In this document: in pieces, positions 1 to 10,754 of the stretch
Layout of the letters: each line of letters opens with the position of its first letter
Numbering within the stretch: position 1 is the stretch's first letter
From: an uncultured Alistipes sp.
Lineage (GTDB): Bacteria; Bacteroidota; Bacteroidia; Bacteroidales; Rikenellaceae
DNA: 64,000 nt
Assembly: GCA_910576555.1 (NCBI GenBank)
Contig: CAJTIY010000001.1
Span: 434,001-498,000 of the forward strand
Direction of reading: 5' to 3'
Made by a program: the position numbers and the translations under genes
Notes under the pieces: model-generated
Database searches by the model: none
What the model was told of the DNA's origin: nothing
The model's input: the letters and a program-made list of their open reading frames with translations, nothing else

Positions 1-2783
1 TCGACGAGCACCACGGCGTTCTTGATGTTCATGCCCACGAGTCCCAGCAGACCGAGCAGCGAGAAGAAGTTGAAGACCTTGCCCGTCACGGTGAGGCCGA
101 GCACCACGCCGATGAAGATCAGCGGGATCATCGAAAGGATGACCACCGGCTCGCGGTAGTTGCGGAAGAGCAGCAGCAGGACGATCAGGATCAGCACCAG
201 CGTCAGAGGCATGTAGGCGGCCAGCGCCTCGTTTGACTCCTGCTGGCTCTCCTGCTCGCCGAAGACCTTCAGCGAATAGCCCTCGGGCAGCACGACGGTG
301 CGCTCGACGGAGTCGCGCAGCGCGGCGAACAACCGCATCGTATTGACACCGCGCGCAGGGTCGCACTGCGCCTTCATGACGCGCTGACGGTCGAAGCGTT
401 TGATCACCCCCGGGCGGAATGCGAACCGGAAGCCGTCGGTCACCTGCCCCACCGAGAATACACGCCCCGAAGGGTTGAACACGGGCAGCGCCTGCAGGTT
501 GGTGAGGTTGTAAGCGTCGATGTTCTCGTCCTTGAGCAGGATGGGCATCGCCAGATCGCCCTCGCGGTAGGTGCCGAGCGGGTAGCCCTGCGTGGCGACC
601 GTGATGCCCCAGGCCATCTGGCTGCGGGTGACGCCCACGCGCTGGCCCTTCATCTGGGAGAAGAGGGGTTCCCACGTGGGGATGCGGTTGCCCCAGCTGT
701 TGCGGACGTTGGTCGCTCCGGGCGTGCGGCGCATGATCGCCTCGACCTCGGACGCGAGGCGCCGGAGCGTGTCGGCATCGTCGCCGATGAAGCCGAACTC
801 GATGGCCGCATCGGGCACGGGCGAGAGCTTGAAGAGCGAGGAGCGGAGCCAGATGTCGGGAAAGTTCGCCGTGGCATAGGCCTCGAAACGCGCCTCGACC
901 TCCTCCGTATCCCGCTTGTGGTGGAGTTCGACAAGGATGTTGCCGAAATTGGGGCGCAGCGAGACGCTGCTGCTGGCCAGATAGTAGCGCGGCGGCGTGG
1001 AACCCATCGTCGCCGAGACGGTCTTCACCTCGGGCTGCGCGCGCAGCCACGCCTCCAGCATCGCCATGTTGCGCTCCGTCTCGCGGATGTCGTAGCCCTC
1101 GGGCAGCAGCACGTCGGCCCGGAAATAGGGTTTGTCGAGCGACGGGAAGAAGTTCTGCGGCATGCGTCCCATCGCGACGAGTGCCGCGACGAAGAGCCCC
1201 GCGACGCCCGCGACCACGACCCAGCGCCGCCGCAGCAACCCCGCCAGCAGGGCATCGAACCGACGGTAGAACCGCGAAGCGTAGGGATCGCCCGCGACAG
1301 GCTTCGCGCGCAGCATGAAGTCGGCGAACAGGGGCGTCTGCGTCAGTGCCAGCACCCAGCTCAACAGCAGCGAGAGGGCCAGCACCACGAACAGCGGCTT
1401 GACGATCTCGGCGACGGACGAGGGGGCGAGGTAGAGCGGCAGGTAGGAGAAGACGGCGATGAGCGTGGCGCCCAGCAAGCTCCAGCGGGGCGCGTTGGCG
1501 CCGTCGATCACCGCCTGCCGGCGTCCGACGCCCCGGCGCATGGCCTGCTGCGCATTGTCGGTGACGACGATCGCATTGTCGACGAGCATGCCCATCGCAA
1601 TGATGAAGCCCGCCAGCGACGTGCGGTTGAGCCCCACGCCGAGGAACTGCATGAGCAGCAGCGTGCCGCCGATCGAGAAGAGCAGCGAGCTGCCGATCAG
1701 CACGCCGGCGCGGAATCCCATCACGAGCATGATGATCAGCACGACGATCGCCACCGACTCCGCGAGGTTGAGCATGAAGGTGCGGTTGGCCTCGCGCGCG
1801 ATCCGATCCTCGGGGTAGAGCGCCGTGAGTTCGAGCCCCACGGACATGCGCGCCGTGAGGCCGTCGAGCACGCGGCGCACCTGTGCGCCCGTCTTCACCA
1901 CGTCGGCCTGCGCCTCGGTCGAGACGCCGATGCCCACCGCACGCCGGCCGTCGATGCGCATGAGCGTGCGCGGCGGCGAGGCATAGCCCCGCTCGACGCG
2001 CGCGATGTCGCCCAGACGGTACTGTTTGCCCGCGGCCGACATGAGCAGCTGGTCGGCGATGTCGTCGAGGCCCTTGTAGGTCCCGTTCTCGAGGATCCGC
2101 ACCTGCATCGCCCCGGCCTGCTTCTCGCCGCTGTCAACCACTTCGTTCTGCTGACCGATAGTGCGTACGATCGTCTCGGGACGCACGTCGAAGTTGGCCA
2201 GAGCGGCCAGACTCACGTAGACGTCGACCACGGGCGTCTGCTCGCCGTAGAGGGCGACCTTCTGCACGCCTTCGACCGTCACGAGCGCCGTCTTGATCCG
2301 CTGCGCCCAGTCGCGCAGTTCGGCCCACGTGAAGCCCTCGTCGGCCGAGAGGCCGTAATAGATGCCGTAGACGTCGCCGAAATCGTCGGCGACGGTGATG
2401 TCGGAAGCCCCCGCAGGCAATTTCGGACGGATGTCGAGCACCTTGCGGCGCAACTCGTCCCACAGCTGGGGGATGTCGCGCGCCGGAGTCGCGGGGTCGA
2501 GCTCGACCTGTATCTTCGAGAGTCCGTAGTAGGACTCGGAGGTGATCTTGTGGATGCGGCGCATCGACTGCACCTCGCGTTCGATCGGCTCGGTGACGAG
2601 CAGCTCGACCTCGGCGGGTTCGGCGCCCGGATAGGAACATACGAGCGAGGCGGTCTTGATGACGAAGACCGAATCCTCCTTCTTGCCGAGCTTCACGAAG
2701 CCCGCGGCACCGCCCGCGAGCAGCACGACGAGGAAGAACCAGACGACTTTGGCGTTGCGCAACGAATATTCGGGCAGATTCAT
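1..2783 (-). CDS. RND-family efflux permease, C-terminus cut by window edge
   Basis: Inner-membrane proton-driven drug or solute exporter of the AcrB/MexB class. About 927 residues are visible and the C-terminal part lies beyond base 1. The protein begins MNLPEYSLRNAKV at 2783, followed by a hydrophobic first membrane segment and the porter-domain stretch YPGAEPAEVE. The membrane motif GMLVDNAIVVTDN is encoded near 1560-1620, and the related GMNIKNAVVLVD lies at the very edge, close to where the second TM bundle is expected. It starts 7 bases after the stop of the membrane-fusion gene, so the two are co-transcribed. No outer-membrane TolC gene is visible; it may lie to the left. The substrate cannot be told from sequence. 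Confidence 0.93.
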   Translation of the reverse strand, partial: MNLPEYSLRNAKVVWFFLVVLLAGGAAGFVKLGKKEDSVFVIKTASLVCSYPGAEPAEVELLVTEPIEREVQSMRRIHKITSESYYGLSKIQVELDPATPARDIPQLWDELRRKVLDIRPKLPAGASDITVADDFGDVYGIYYGLSADEGFTWAELRDWAQRIKTALVTVEGVQKVALYGEQTPVVDVYVSLAALANFDVRPETIVRTIGQQNEVVDSGEKQAGAMQVRILENGTYKGLDDIADQLLMSAAGKQYRLGDIARVERGYASPPRTLMRIDGRRAVGIGVSTEAQADVVKTGAQVRRVLDGLTARMSVGLELTALYPEDRIAREANRTFMLNLAESVAIVVLIIMLVMGFRAGVLIGSSLLFSIGGTLLLMQFLGVGLNRTSLAGFIIAMGMLVDNAIVVTDNAQQAMRRGVGRRQAVIDGANAPRWSLLGATLIAVFSYLPLYLAPSSVAEIVKPLFVVLALSLLLSWVLALTQTPLFADFMLRAKPVAGDPYASRFYRRFDALLAGLLRRRWVVVAGVAGLFVAALVAMGRMPQNFFPSLDKPYFRADVLLPEGYDIRETERNMAMLEAWLRAQPEVKTVSATMGSTPPRYYLASSSVSLRPNFGNILVELHHKRDTEEVEARFEAYATANFPDIWLRSSLFKLSPVPDAAIEFGFIGDDADTLRRLASEVEAIMRRTPGATNVRNSWGNRIPTWEPLFSQMKGQRVGVTRSQMAWGITVATQGYPLGTYREGDLAMPILLKDENIDAYNLTNLQALPVFNPSGRVFSVGQVTDGFRFAFRPGVIKRFDRQRVMKAQCDPARGVNTMRLFAALRDSVERTVVLPEGYSLKVFGEQESQQESNEALAAYMPLTLVLILIVLLLLFRNYREPVVILSMIPLIFIGVVLGLTVTGKVFNFFSLLGLLGLVGMNIKNAVVLV

Positions 2784-2790
2784 GGCCGCA

Positions 2791-3816
2791 TCATTTGAGG
2801 ATCCGCACCCGCTCGCCCTCGCGCAGGCGGTAGACGCCGGCCGTCACCACGCGGTCGCCGGGCGCGACGCCGCTGTCGATCACCACGCGGTCGCGGCCGT
2901 AGAGCTCGCCGAGCGTCACGCGGCGGAGCGAAACGCGGTCGTCGTCGCCCACCGTCCAGACGTAATCGCCCCCTTCGGCCGGGGCGTAGATCGCCGTGAC
3001 GGGCAGCGACACGGCATCGGGCACGGGATCGGCGCTGCGCATGGTCACCGTACACGACATGCCGGGCGCGATGCGGTAGCGCACCGTATCGACGCCGGTC
3101 AGCTCCAGCGACACGGGGAAACCGTAGGCGTCGGAGGCCGTGCGGACGTACTCCTTGAGCCGGGCTCCGAACCGCACGCCGCGGTAGTTGTCGAACTCCA
3201 CCGTGAAGCGCGTGGTGGTGTCGGTAAGCGCCGCGAGACCGCTCTCGGGCATGGTGAAGCGGACGGTCGTGGTGACGGGATTGACCAGCCGCAGCACCGC
3301 CTGTCCGGCCTGCACCCGCTCGTAAGCGTCGACGTAGGCACGCTCGACGACTCCGGCGAAGGGAGCACGCAGCTTCGTCTCCTCGAGCATCGAGCGGCGG
3401 TTCTCGTAGGTCGAGCGGGCCTGCGCATAGCGCGTCTGCGCCGCTTCGTACTCCTGCCGCGACACGGCCTCGTGCTCCAGCAGCCGCTTCATGCGCTGCA
3501 GCTGCGAATTGGCCTCGGCATAGGCCGAACGGTCGGCATCGACCTGCAGCCGGATGTCGCGCGGATCGAGTTCGGCGAGCAGTTCGCCCCGGGCGACGCT
3601 CTGGCCTTCCGTCACCGGAATGTCGAGCACCTGCCCCGCCAGCCGGAAGGCGAGGTTCACGGCGTCGTCGGGCGTCGCCATGCCGGCGAAATCCTTGTCG
3701 ATGACCCCGGCGCCGGCCGCCGTCACAACCTTCACGGGCCGCACCGTCTCGGGTGCCGCGGCAGGGGTTCCGCAGCGCCACAGCAGCAGCGGCAACAAAA
3801 ACAAAGCGAAGCGCAT
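2791..3816 (-). CDS. RND efflux periplasmic adaptor (membrane fusion protein, HlyD/AcrA type)
   Basis: Periplasmic lipoprotein linking the RND permease to an outer-membrane channel. 341 residues. The start at 3816 gives MRFALFLLPLLLWRCG, a lipoprotein-type signal with a cysteine near residue 15; upstream in-frame codons run through a perfect palindrome and are not preferred. Barrel-sandwich halves lie around residues 55-95 (FRLAGQVLDIPVTEGQ) and 150-190 (LRAPFAGVVERAYVDAYERV), flanking a coiled-coil hairpin at about 95-150. A beta-barrel and membrane-proximal domain follow. The gene is immediately upstream of the permease. The palindrome 7 bases before the start suggests local control. Confidence 0.92.
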   Translation of the reverse strand: MRFALFLLPLLLWRCGTPAAAPETVRPVKVVTAAGAGVIDKDFAGMATPDDAVNLAFRLAGQVLDIPVTEGQSVARGELLAELDPRDIRLQVDADRSAYAEANSQLQRMKRLLEHEAVSRQEYEAAQTRYAQARSTYENRRSMLEETKLRAPFAGVVERAYVDAYERVQAGQAVLRLVNPVTTTVRFTMPESGLAALTDTTTRFTVEFDNYRGVRFGARLKEYVRTASDAYGFPVSLELTGVDTVRYRIAPGMSCTVTMRSADPVPDAVSLPVTAIYAPAEGGDYVWTVGDDDRVSLRRVTLGELYGRDRVVIDSGVAPGDRVVTAGVYRLREGERVRILK

Positions 3817-3822
3817 AAACGA

Positions 3823-3853
3823 AAAGTTGACTTCGGAATCCGAAGTCAACTTT
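3823..3853. repeat. perfect 31-bp palindrome upstream of the efflux operon
   Basis: Two 15-base arms (aaagttgacttcgga and its reverse complement) are separated by one base. The palindrome lies between the stop of the DoxX-type gene (3879) and the start of the adaptor gene (3816). On the minus strand it is followed by TTTTCGTTT, so it could end the upstream transcript. Its symmetry and position next to an efflux operon also fit an operator for a dimeric repressor. The sequence does not decide between these. Confidence 0.8.
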
Positions 3854-3878
3854 CATACCACAGCCCGCCGGGGAATCC

Positions 3879-4988
3879 TTACGGACGAATATCCCGACAA
3901 TTCATTTTAGCCGAGATCGTTCCGTCGTCGAGCACCACCATGCCGTTGCGGGCGCGCAGCATCGTGAGCATGGTCGAGGCGTCGATGTTGCAGCAGCGCA
4001 CGGGTCCCGTGCCGAAATCGTACGTCTTGGCGGCGTCGAGCGGCTGCGGCGTCAGGCAGACGACCCGGGCCCCCTCCGCTGCCGCCCGGTCGACCAGCCG
4101 GGCCATGCGTTCGGCGCATGCACGCGGCAGACGGTCGAACGACGTGACGCACAGCATATACAGCCGCCCGGGCGTGGCGAGCACCTCTTCAGTGACATCG
4201 CCTTCGGCATCGCGCAACGCGAACTCGCTCACCGTGGCCCGCGTCACGGGCAGAGCGCCTGTCGTGCGGGTATCGACCCACTCCCACCGCTCGGCATCCT
4301 GCCACGCGGGATCGTCGAGCGCGAATTCGCGCAAACGTCCCGTCGTGCGATCGCGGTAGACGAGCACCGTCTCCGCCTCGCCGTCGGGTTCGGGCTCGGG
4401 CGCACGCATCGCTTCGGGGATGTTCACGCCGATCCTGTAGGGCAGAAAATCCACGAGCGGCAGATGAAGATAGCACCAGACGCCGAGGCTCATGGTGAAG
4501 ACGAAAAAGAAGAGCATGAGGACGACCTCGCGGAAGTTGAAGGCGAAGATGCGGTCGGGACGATAGCGCCACCACACGACCGCCGACATCGGCAGCAGCA
4601 CGGCGTTCTTGGCGAAGGTCTCCCACGGCGTGAGCTTCACCGCCTCGCCGAAGCAGCCGCAATCCTCCACCGGAATGAGCGTGGCGCTCAAGAAGGTGAG
4701 CGCCGTGAAGAAGATCATCGAGGCGAAGGCGAAGATCGAGATCAGCCGGATGCGGACCTTGAAAAGCAGCATGCAGCCCATCATCATCTCGGCGCCGCAG
4801 AGCCAGATCGAAAAGGCCATGCTCGCGGGCTCCAGCGATTCGAGTCCGTAGATCGAGAGGTATTCGTTGATCTTCATGGCCGTACCCCACGGGTCGACCA
4901 CTTTGGTGAAGCCCGACAGCACGAACGTGGCGGCGAGCACCAGCCGACACGCCGCAGCGAGCGGTTTGAACCAGCGTTTCGTTTTCAT
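3879..4988 (-). CDS. DoxX-like membrane protein with C-terminal redox-like domain (BT_3928-type)
   Basis: 369 residues. The N-terminal half has four or five membrane segments in DoxX/MauE arrangement: LVLAATFVLSGFTKVVDPWG near residues 15-35, then FSIWLCGAEMMMGCMLLF, then the CGCFG motif near 105, which is typical of MauE/DoxX-type partners of thiol metabolism. A further membrane segment follows near 165. The soluble C-terminal half (about 200-369) contains CVTS and CCNID cysteines and resembles a thioredoxin-fold remnant. The start ATG at 4988 overlaps the tmk stop (ATGA), so the genes are translationally coupled. The exact function is unknown. The family name is recalled from Bacteroidales annotation and was not searched. 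Confidence 0.8.
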   Translation of the reverse strand: MKTKRWFKPLAAACRLVLAATFVLSGFTKVVDPWGTAMKINEYLSIYGLESLEPASMAFSIWLCGAEMMMGCMLLFKVRIRLISIFAFASMIFFTALTFLSATLIPVEDCGCFGEAVKLTPWETFAKNAVLLPMSAVVWWRYRPDRIFAFNFREVVLMLFFFVFTMSLGVWCYLHLPLVDFLPYRIGVNIPEAMRAPEPEPDGEAETVLVYRDRTTGRLREFALDDPAWQDAERWEWVDTRTTGALPVTRATVSEFALRDAEGDVTEEVLATPGRLYMLCVTSFDRLPRACAERMARLVDRAAAEGARVVCLTPQPLDAAKTYDFGTGPVRCCNIDASTMLTMLRARNGMVVLDDGTISAKMNCRDIRP

Positions 4989-5671
4989 CGGCATTCGAAT
5001 AAAGGGTTCAGTTCGGAGCGGATCTTGGCGAAGATGCCTTCGGGGGTATCCATCCCGCCGTCGGCGGCGCGGCAGTCGACCACGTGCAGCTCGGGGTCGT
5101 GCGCCGCAGCGTCGAGGTAGACCTCCCTGACGGTGCGCTGCAGGTCGAGCGAGCCTTCGTGAATGTCCTGACCGCCCTGCAGGTAGGCACGGTCGTCGCC
5201 CGCGCGCTGCTCGGTAAGCCGCCGCTCGGTGAAGGCGAAGGGAACATCGAGAAAGAGCGTGCGATCGGGACGCGGCAGCGCGTTGCGGCCGAACTCCAGA
5301 TCGAGGATCCACCGCGCCAACCGCTCGCGGGCGGCACCCGCGGGCAGCTTCGCGCACTGGTAGCCGACGTTGGAGTAGACGTAGCGGTCGAGAATCACCG
5401 CTTTGCCCGCCGCGAGCCACGCACGGATCTGCGGCGCCGCCTCGGCCCGGTCGCCGGCGAACAGCAGCGCAACGACGTAGGGATCGACCGCATCCACGGC
5501 TCCCAGCTCGCCGCGCAGAAAGCGGGCGATCAGTTCGCCGTAGACCGGCGCATCGAAACGCGGAAAATGAATGTATTCGCTGTCCATACCCCGCTGCGCG
5601 AAGAAGTCCCGCAGCATGCGTATTTGAGTCGACTTCCCGGCTCCGTCCAATCCTTCGAGTACGATAAACAT
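4985..5671 (-). CDS. tmk: thymidylate kinase
   Basis: Phosphorylates dTMP to dTDP using ATP in the cytoplasm, a step in dTTP synthesis. 228 residues, close to the normal 205-215. The P-loop GLDGAGKST is at residues 7-15, and the DRYVYSNVGYQ motif (DRY/S...YQ of the family) is near 95-105. The LID region around residues 145-165 reads TERRLTEQRAGDDRAY. It begins 80 bases after sufS and overlaps the next gene by four bases. Confidence 0.95.
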   Translation of the reverse strand: MFIVLEGLDGAGKSTQIRMLRDFFAQRGMDSEYIHFPRFDAPVYGELIARFLRGELGAVDAVDPYVVALLFAGDRAEAAPQIRAWLAAGKAVILDRYVYSNVGYQCAKLPAGAARERLARWILDLEFGRNALPRPDRTLFLDVPFAFTERRLTEQRAGDDRAYLQGGQDIHEGSLDLQRTVREVYLDAAAHDPELHVVDCRAADGGMDTPEGIFAKIRSELNPLFECR

Positions 5672-5751
5672 AGGTTTCGATCACTTATGCGGTCCCGCAG
5701 CACCGCCATTTCCGGTTATCGCCCGCCCGCACTCCGCGACGGGCGCTTCTG

Positions 5752-6969
5752 CTAACGCAGCATCCGCACGGCCCGCGCGACGCCCTCGGCGAGCGCATCG
5801 GCCTCCGCGAGCGTATTGTAGAGCGCGAACGAGGCGCGGCACATGCCCGTCACGCCGTAATGGGTCATCACCGGCTCGGCGCAGTGCTGTCCCGTGCGCA
5901 CGGCGATGCCCAGCTTGTCGAGGATCATCCCCACGTCGTAGGGGTGCGTCCCCGCGACGTCGAACGACACGATGGCGCACTTGCCGGGCGTCGTCCCGAA
6001 GATCCGCAGGCCGTCGATCGCCTCCAGACGCTCCGTGGCGCGACGCAGCAGCGCCGCTTCGTGCGCCTCGATCTCGGCCGGATCGAACTGCGCCAGAAAC
6101 TCCGTCGCCTCGCCCAGTCCGATCGCACCGATGAAGTTGGCCGTGCCGGCCTCGAACTTCAGGGGCACGGGCGCATAGGTCGTACGCGCGAACGAGACCC
6201 GGTCGACCATGTCGCCGCCGCCCATGAAGGGGGGCATCGCCTCCAGCAGTTCGCGGCGGCCGTAGAGGGCGCCGATGCCCGTCGGGCCGTAGAGCTTATG
6301 GCCCGAGAAGGCGTAGAAGTCGCACCCGAGCGCCTGCACGTCGACACCGCCGTGCACCGCCCCCTGACATCCGTCGACGACGACGATCGCCCCGACGGCA
6401 TGGGCCGCATCGACGATCGGCCGCAGATCGGGCCGCGTGCCGAGCGTGTTGGAGGCCTGCGTCACGGCGACGGCCCGCGTCCGCCCGTCGACGAGCGACG
6501 GCAGCAACTCCGTGCGGAGCGCCCCGGCATCGTCGAACGGAAGCACGCGCAGCTCGGCGCCCGTGCGTTCGCAGAGCATCTGCCACGGCACGATGTTCGA
6601 GTGGTGCTCCAACTCGCTGACTACGATGTTATCGCCCGCCTTCACGAAGCGGCCGCCCCAAGCATAAGCCACGGCATTGAGCGACGCCGTAGCTCCCGAC
6701 GTGAAGACGATCTCCTCGGGCTCCGCGGCACCGACGAACGACGCGACGCGCGCCCGCGCCTGCTCGTAACGCTCGGTCATCTCCTCCGAGAGGCAATGCA
6801 CCCCGCGGTGGATGTTGGCATTGTGCAGGCGGTGCAGCTCGTCGATCGTGTCGATCACGCGCCGCGGCTTCTGGGCCGTGGCGCCGCTGTCGAGGTAGAC
6901 GAGCGGCTTGCCGTAGACCGTACGCGCGAGCAGCGGAAACTCCTCCCTTATCTTTTCGATATCCAACAT
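5752..6969 (-). CDS. sufS: cysteine desulfurase SufS
   Basis: PLP enzyme that takes sulfur from cysteine for Fe-S cluster assembly on the SufBCD scaffold. 405 residues, standard for the SufS/CsdA group. The PLP lysine lies in FSGHKLYGPTGIG near residue 225, and the persulfide cysteine in RTGQHCAEP near residue 362. ELEHHSNIVPW near 120 is the PLP-stacking region. It is the last suf gene, 102 bases after sufD. No SufE or SufU follows directly; tmk comes next. Confidence 0.97.
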   Translation of the reverse strand: MLDIEKIREEFPLLARTVYGKPLVYLDSGATAQKPRRVIDTIDELHRLHNANIHRGVHCLSEEMTERYEQARARVASFVGAAEPEEIVFTSGATASLNAVAYAWGGRFVKAGDNIVVSELEHHSNIVPWQMLCERTGAELRVLPFDDAGALRTELLPSLVDGRTRAVAVTQASNTLGTRPDLRPIVDAAHAVGAIVVVDGCQGAVHGGVDVQALGCDFYAFSGHKLYGPTGIGALYGRRELLEAMPPFMGGGDMVDRVSFARTTYAPVPLKFEAGTANFIGAIGLGEATEFLAQFDPAEIEAHEAALLRRATERLEAIDGLRIFGTTPGKCAIVSFDVAGTHPYDVGMILDKLGIAVRTGQHCAEPVMTHYGVTGMCRASFALYNTLAEADALAEGVARAVRMLR

Positions 6970-7071
6970 GATACTATATTCTAATCATCCGGCGAAGGCC
7001 ATCCGCCGCAAACGACGGGCCGGAAACTTCCGACCGACGATCGGGCCGCCCGACAACATCCGCCGATCGGG

Positions 7072-7892
7072 CTACATCCGCTCCAGCTTGGCCGCCACGG
7101 CCTCCGCGAGCGCCTCGCAGAGCGGTTCGATCCCGCAGCGACGCACGACGTCGCCCACGAATCCTTCGATCTGCAACCGCCGGGCCTGCGCCTCGCTCAA
7201 GCCGCGCTGGCGCATGTAGAGAATCGCATCGTCCTCCATGCGGCCCACCGTCGCACCGTGCGAACACTTCACGTCGTCGGCATAGATCTCCAGCTGCGGT
7301 TCGGCCACGATGCGGGCCGTATCGCTCAAGAGCACGTTGCGGCTCTGCTGCCGGGCATCGGTGCGCTGCGCATCGGGCGCCACGTAGACCAGCCCCGAGA
7401 ACTCCCCCACGGCCCGCCCGCCGGCGACGCCCTTAACGAGCGCATCGCTGCGGCAGTCGGCGACACGGTGGTTCGTGCGGAGCTTCAGCACGCCGTGCTC
7501 CCCGTCGGCGAGCAGCAGCACGGCGCCCGCCTCGCAGGAGGCGTCGCGCCCCTCGAGCTCGACCGTATACACCGCATTGGCGCCGCACAGCTGCACGGAC
7601 GTCATGCGGCAGCTGCTGTCGGCCGCCTGTGCGATGCGCACCTCGGCGAACGCTTCGGCCGCGAACAGCTCCGTAAGTTCCAGCTGCGCCCCTTCGCCCA
7701 GCGTCACGTCGAGCGCCGCGACGTCGGCCGCCGTATGCAGCACGACCAGCCGGGCCGAAGCGCCGGCCGCCAGCTCGACCCGCAGGCGCCGCGGATCGAT
7801 CGCCGCGAAGGGCTCCGTCTCGCATCCTGCGACGCGGAGCTCCCCGGCCCCGGCGCTGCGCATGCCGCGGATGATATCGAGAATCGCCTCCA

Positions 7893-7893
<1 letters not shown>
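7072..7893 (-). CDS. sufD: Fe-S cluster assembly protein SufD
   Basis: Scaffold subunit that pairs with SufB in the SufBC2D complex. About 273 residues from ATG 7893, shorter than the roughly 420 of E. coli SufD, with the conserved C-terminal half intact (KCSHGATVGRMEDDAILYMRQRGLS). The N-terminal half has diverged, as in other Bacteroidales SufD proteins. The start at 7893 overlaps the sufC stop (TGATG); a longer in-frame start at 7920 lies inside sufC and is less likely. Operon order is sufB-sufC-sufD-sufS. Confidence 0.93.
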
Positions 7894-8645
<752 letters not shown>

Positions 8646-8661
8646 ATCTCTTTTCGTTTTA

Positions 8662-10107
<1,446 letters not shown>

Positions 10108-10125
10108 AACGAGCGAATTATCGTA

Positions 10126-10156
10126 CAAAGATACGAATAAGCGAGGGCAAATGCAA
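10126..10156 (-). promoter_or_regulatory. sufB promoter
   Basis: On the minus strand a TATCTTTG -7 box (10126-10133) is preceded by TTG at 10154-10156 with a 20-base spacer, a full match to the Bacteroidetes promoter. The -33 element lies inside the inverted repeat of the first promoter repeat unit. There are 18 bases between the -7 box and the sufB ATG. Confidence 0.8.
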
Positions 10157-10350
10157 GCTCGCTTGCGATTTGCCGAGCGGGAGTATCTTGGGCGCAGCCA
10201 AAGATACGAATAAGCCGAATACAAAACCAAACTTGTTTGGGTTTTGTTGAGGCGGAGTATCTAAAACGAAGTTAAAGATACGAATAAGCCGAGGGCAGAA
10301 GCAAGCGGTAGCTATGCCGAAACGGAGTATCTTCGGCGCAGCCAAAGATA
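10126..10350 (-). repeat. tandem array of three promoter-bearing repeats (array A)
   Basis: The -7 box recurs at 10126, 10199, 10273 (as taaagata on the plus strand) and 10343, giving periods of 73, 74 and 70 bases. Read in the sufB direction, each unit has TATTCG-TATCTTTG, then a short inverted repeat (TATCTT...AAGATA) in units 1 and 3, then a central inverted repeat whose 3' arm carries a TTG 20-21 bases before the next -7 box. The central arms differ between units but remain complementary in units 1 and 2 (GCAAAT/ATTTGC, then CAAAC/GTTTG). The same unit recurs at 19340-19495. Confidence 0.85.
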
Positions 10351-10519
10351 GCAAAATCGTCCGACATGCGCAATTTCGACCTGCAAAACCGGCGCCGAAA
10401 CCCGTTGCCGCGGGGTCCGAAGAGTCGTCGGTCGCGACGCTCCGCACAGCCACGACACCCCAGAAAGAAGCCTTGACGGGCCCCGATCGGGACGAATCCG
10501 GGAAATTTCGTCGGTTTTC

Positions 10520-10550
10520 TTTGCATTCTCCCGAAAAGATGCTATATTTG
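10520..10550 (+). promoter_or_regulatory. tRNA-Ser promoter
   Basis: TTTG at 10520-10523 and TATATTTG at 10543-10550 with a 19-base spacer. The promoter lies 75 bases before the tRNA-Ser gene. This allows a short 5' leader that is removed by RNase P. Confidence 0.75.
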
Positions 10551-10625
10551 CACACCCTTTCGATAAGGCATGTGTCCTTCGCGCTTCGTGCGGGAAGCCG
10601 GCACAGAGTCCGGGAAAGGTTGCCC

Positions 10626-10718
10626 GGAGAGGTGGGTGAGTGGCTGAAACCACCGGTTTGCTAAACCGACGTACGGGGTGAACCCGTACCACGAGTTCGA
10701 ATCTCGTCCTCTCCGCCA
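10626..10718 (+). tRNA. tRNA-Ser (GCT)
   Basis: Class II tRNA with a long variable arm. The acceptor GGAGAGG (10626-10632) pairs with CCTCTCC (10708-10714), with discriminator G and an encoded CCA (716-718). The anticodon loop TTGCTAA gives GCT, reading AGC and AGU. The variable arm is TACGGG...CCCGTA, and the T arm is ACGAG-TTCGAAT-CTCGT. A strong terminator follows immediately. Confidence 0.95.
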
Positions 10719-10721
10719 AAA

Positions 10722-10754
10722 AGCAGTCCGCGAAAATCGCGGACTGCTTTTTTC
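10722..10754 (+). terminator. intrinsic terminator of tRNA-Ser
   Basis: A 12-bp stem (agcagtccgcga/tcgcggactgct, 10722-10733 and 10737-10748) with a 3-base loop, followed by a run of T. Confidence 0.93.

Noticed and set aside
10126..10350. CRISPR array
   Set aside because: Units are 70-74 bases with promoter boxes and no spacer/repeat alternation, and there are no cas genes.
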